From the NCBI GenBank assembly GCA_004556655.1, contig SFGF01000059.1:1-23738 (forward strand): a stretch of 23,738 nucleotides of DNA, read 5' to 3'. The notes under the pieces were generated by a model. It saw only the letters and a program-made list of their open reading frames with translations. It was not told where the DNA came from and did no database searches. The position numbers and the translations under genes were made by a program. Shown one piece after another: positions 23,593-23,738 of this stretch (its first letter is position 1; each line of letters opens with the position of its first letter). Origin of the DNA: Lachnospiraceae bacterium (lineage in GTDB: Bacteria; Bacillota; Clostridia; Lachnospirales; Lachnospiraceae).

Positions 23593-23621
23593 ATTATAAC
23601 AGTTTGCATGTCGGGTGTCAA
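23593..23621 (-). promoter_or_regulatory. Full-consensus sigma-A promoter upstream of the Rpn pseudogene
   Basis: Minus strand: TTGACA (23616-23621), 17-bp spacer, TATAAT (23593-23598), matching the consensus at every position. The leader to the start codon at 23447 would be about 140 nt. Apart from a short palindrome (AACCGAACGGTT, 23553-23564 approximately) I see nothing else in 23466-23738. Confidence 0.7.
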
Positions 23622-23738
23622 CAGATGGTGAAAATATACACAGGGTTGTTTCATGAAGCATCCCAAAATTATCATTTATCTTGAACCTGTAGTCAGTCCG
23701 TCCGAAATCCGGTCTGGGTGACCTCCCTGACATTTTTT

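Noticed and set aside
1..23738. CRISPR arrays, tRNA or rRNA genes, prophage or insertion-sequence ends
   Set aside because: No regularly spaced repeats, cloverleaf-like segments, ribosomal sequence or terminal repeats with a transposase were seen on reading both strands.

Overview
The window looks like the chromosome of a gut-type Clostridia bacterium, most likely Lachnospiraceae (Blautia/Ruminococcus-like). The reasons are AT-rich coding with strong AGGAGG-type ribosome sites, YesM/YesN-type two-component regulation, sugar ABC importers without their own ATPase, an oxygen-sensitive sulfatase-maturing radical SAM enzyme, an Rpn/PD-(D/E)XK transposase-family gene, and GGGACAG...CTGTCCC intergenic palindromes. 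The assignment rests on gene style only; there is no rRNA or other marker here.

Layout. (1) 207-1226, minus: a membrane-anchored ApbE flavin transferase with a palindromic repeat inside its coding sequence. (2) 1403-11499: a compact sulfated-glycan locus. It holds a sulfatase-maturing enzyme translationally coupled to a YesM kinase and a YesN response regulator; a lipoprotein sugar-binding protein with two permeases; a cysteine-type sulfatase without signal peptide; and, convergent across a bidirectional terminator, a TauE/SafE-type anion exporter. Read together: sense an oligosaccharide, import it, remove sulfate in the cytosol, export the sulfur oxyanion. (3) 11688-15745: an HsdM-like/HsdS-like pair with no restriction subunit in view, followed by a Cof-type HAD phosphatase. 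HsdM motifs I and IV are both atypical, and HsdS carries an unrecognised C-terminal domain. (4) 15781-21840: a second sugar importer (binding protein, two permeases) followed by a cytosolic GH123/DUF4091-like enzyme, then a divergently regulated AraC-type gene on the other strand. A 15-bp direct repeat at 21-bp period lies just upstream of the importer promoter. (5) 22054-22605: an XRE-cupin regulator. (6) 22706-23447, minus: a frameshifted and internally deleted Rpn-family gene behind a full-consensus sigma-A promoter.

In both import loci a terminator-like hairpin separates the binding-protein gene from the first permease gene, which would give an excess of binding protein. Neither locus encodes an ATPase, so a shared MsmX/MsmK-type ATPase elsewhere is implied. 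Both degradative enzymes (sulfatase, GH123-like) lack export signals, so final processing appears to be intracellular. The most interesting points are the self-contained sulfatase/exporter locus, the HsdM/HsdS pair with altered catalytic motifs, and the direct-repeat activator site.
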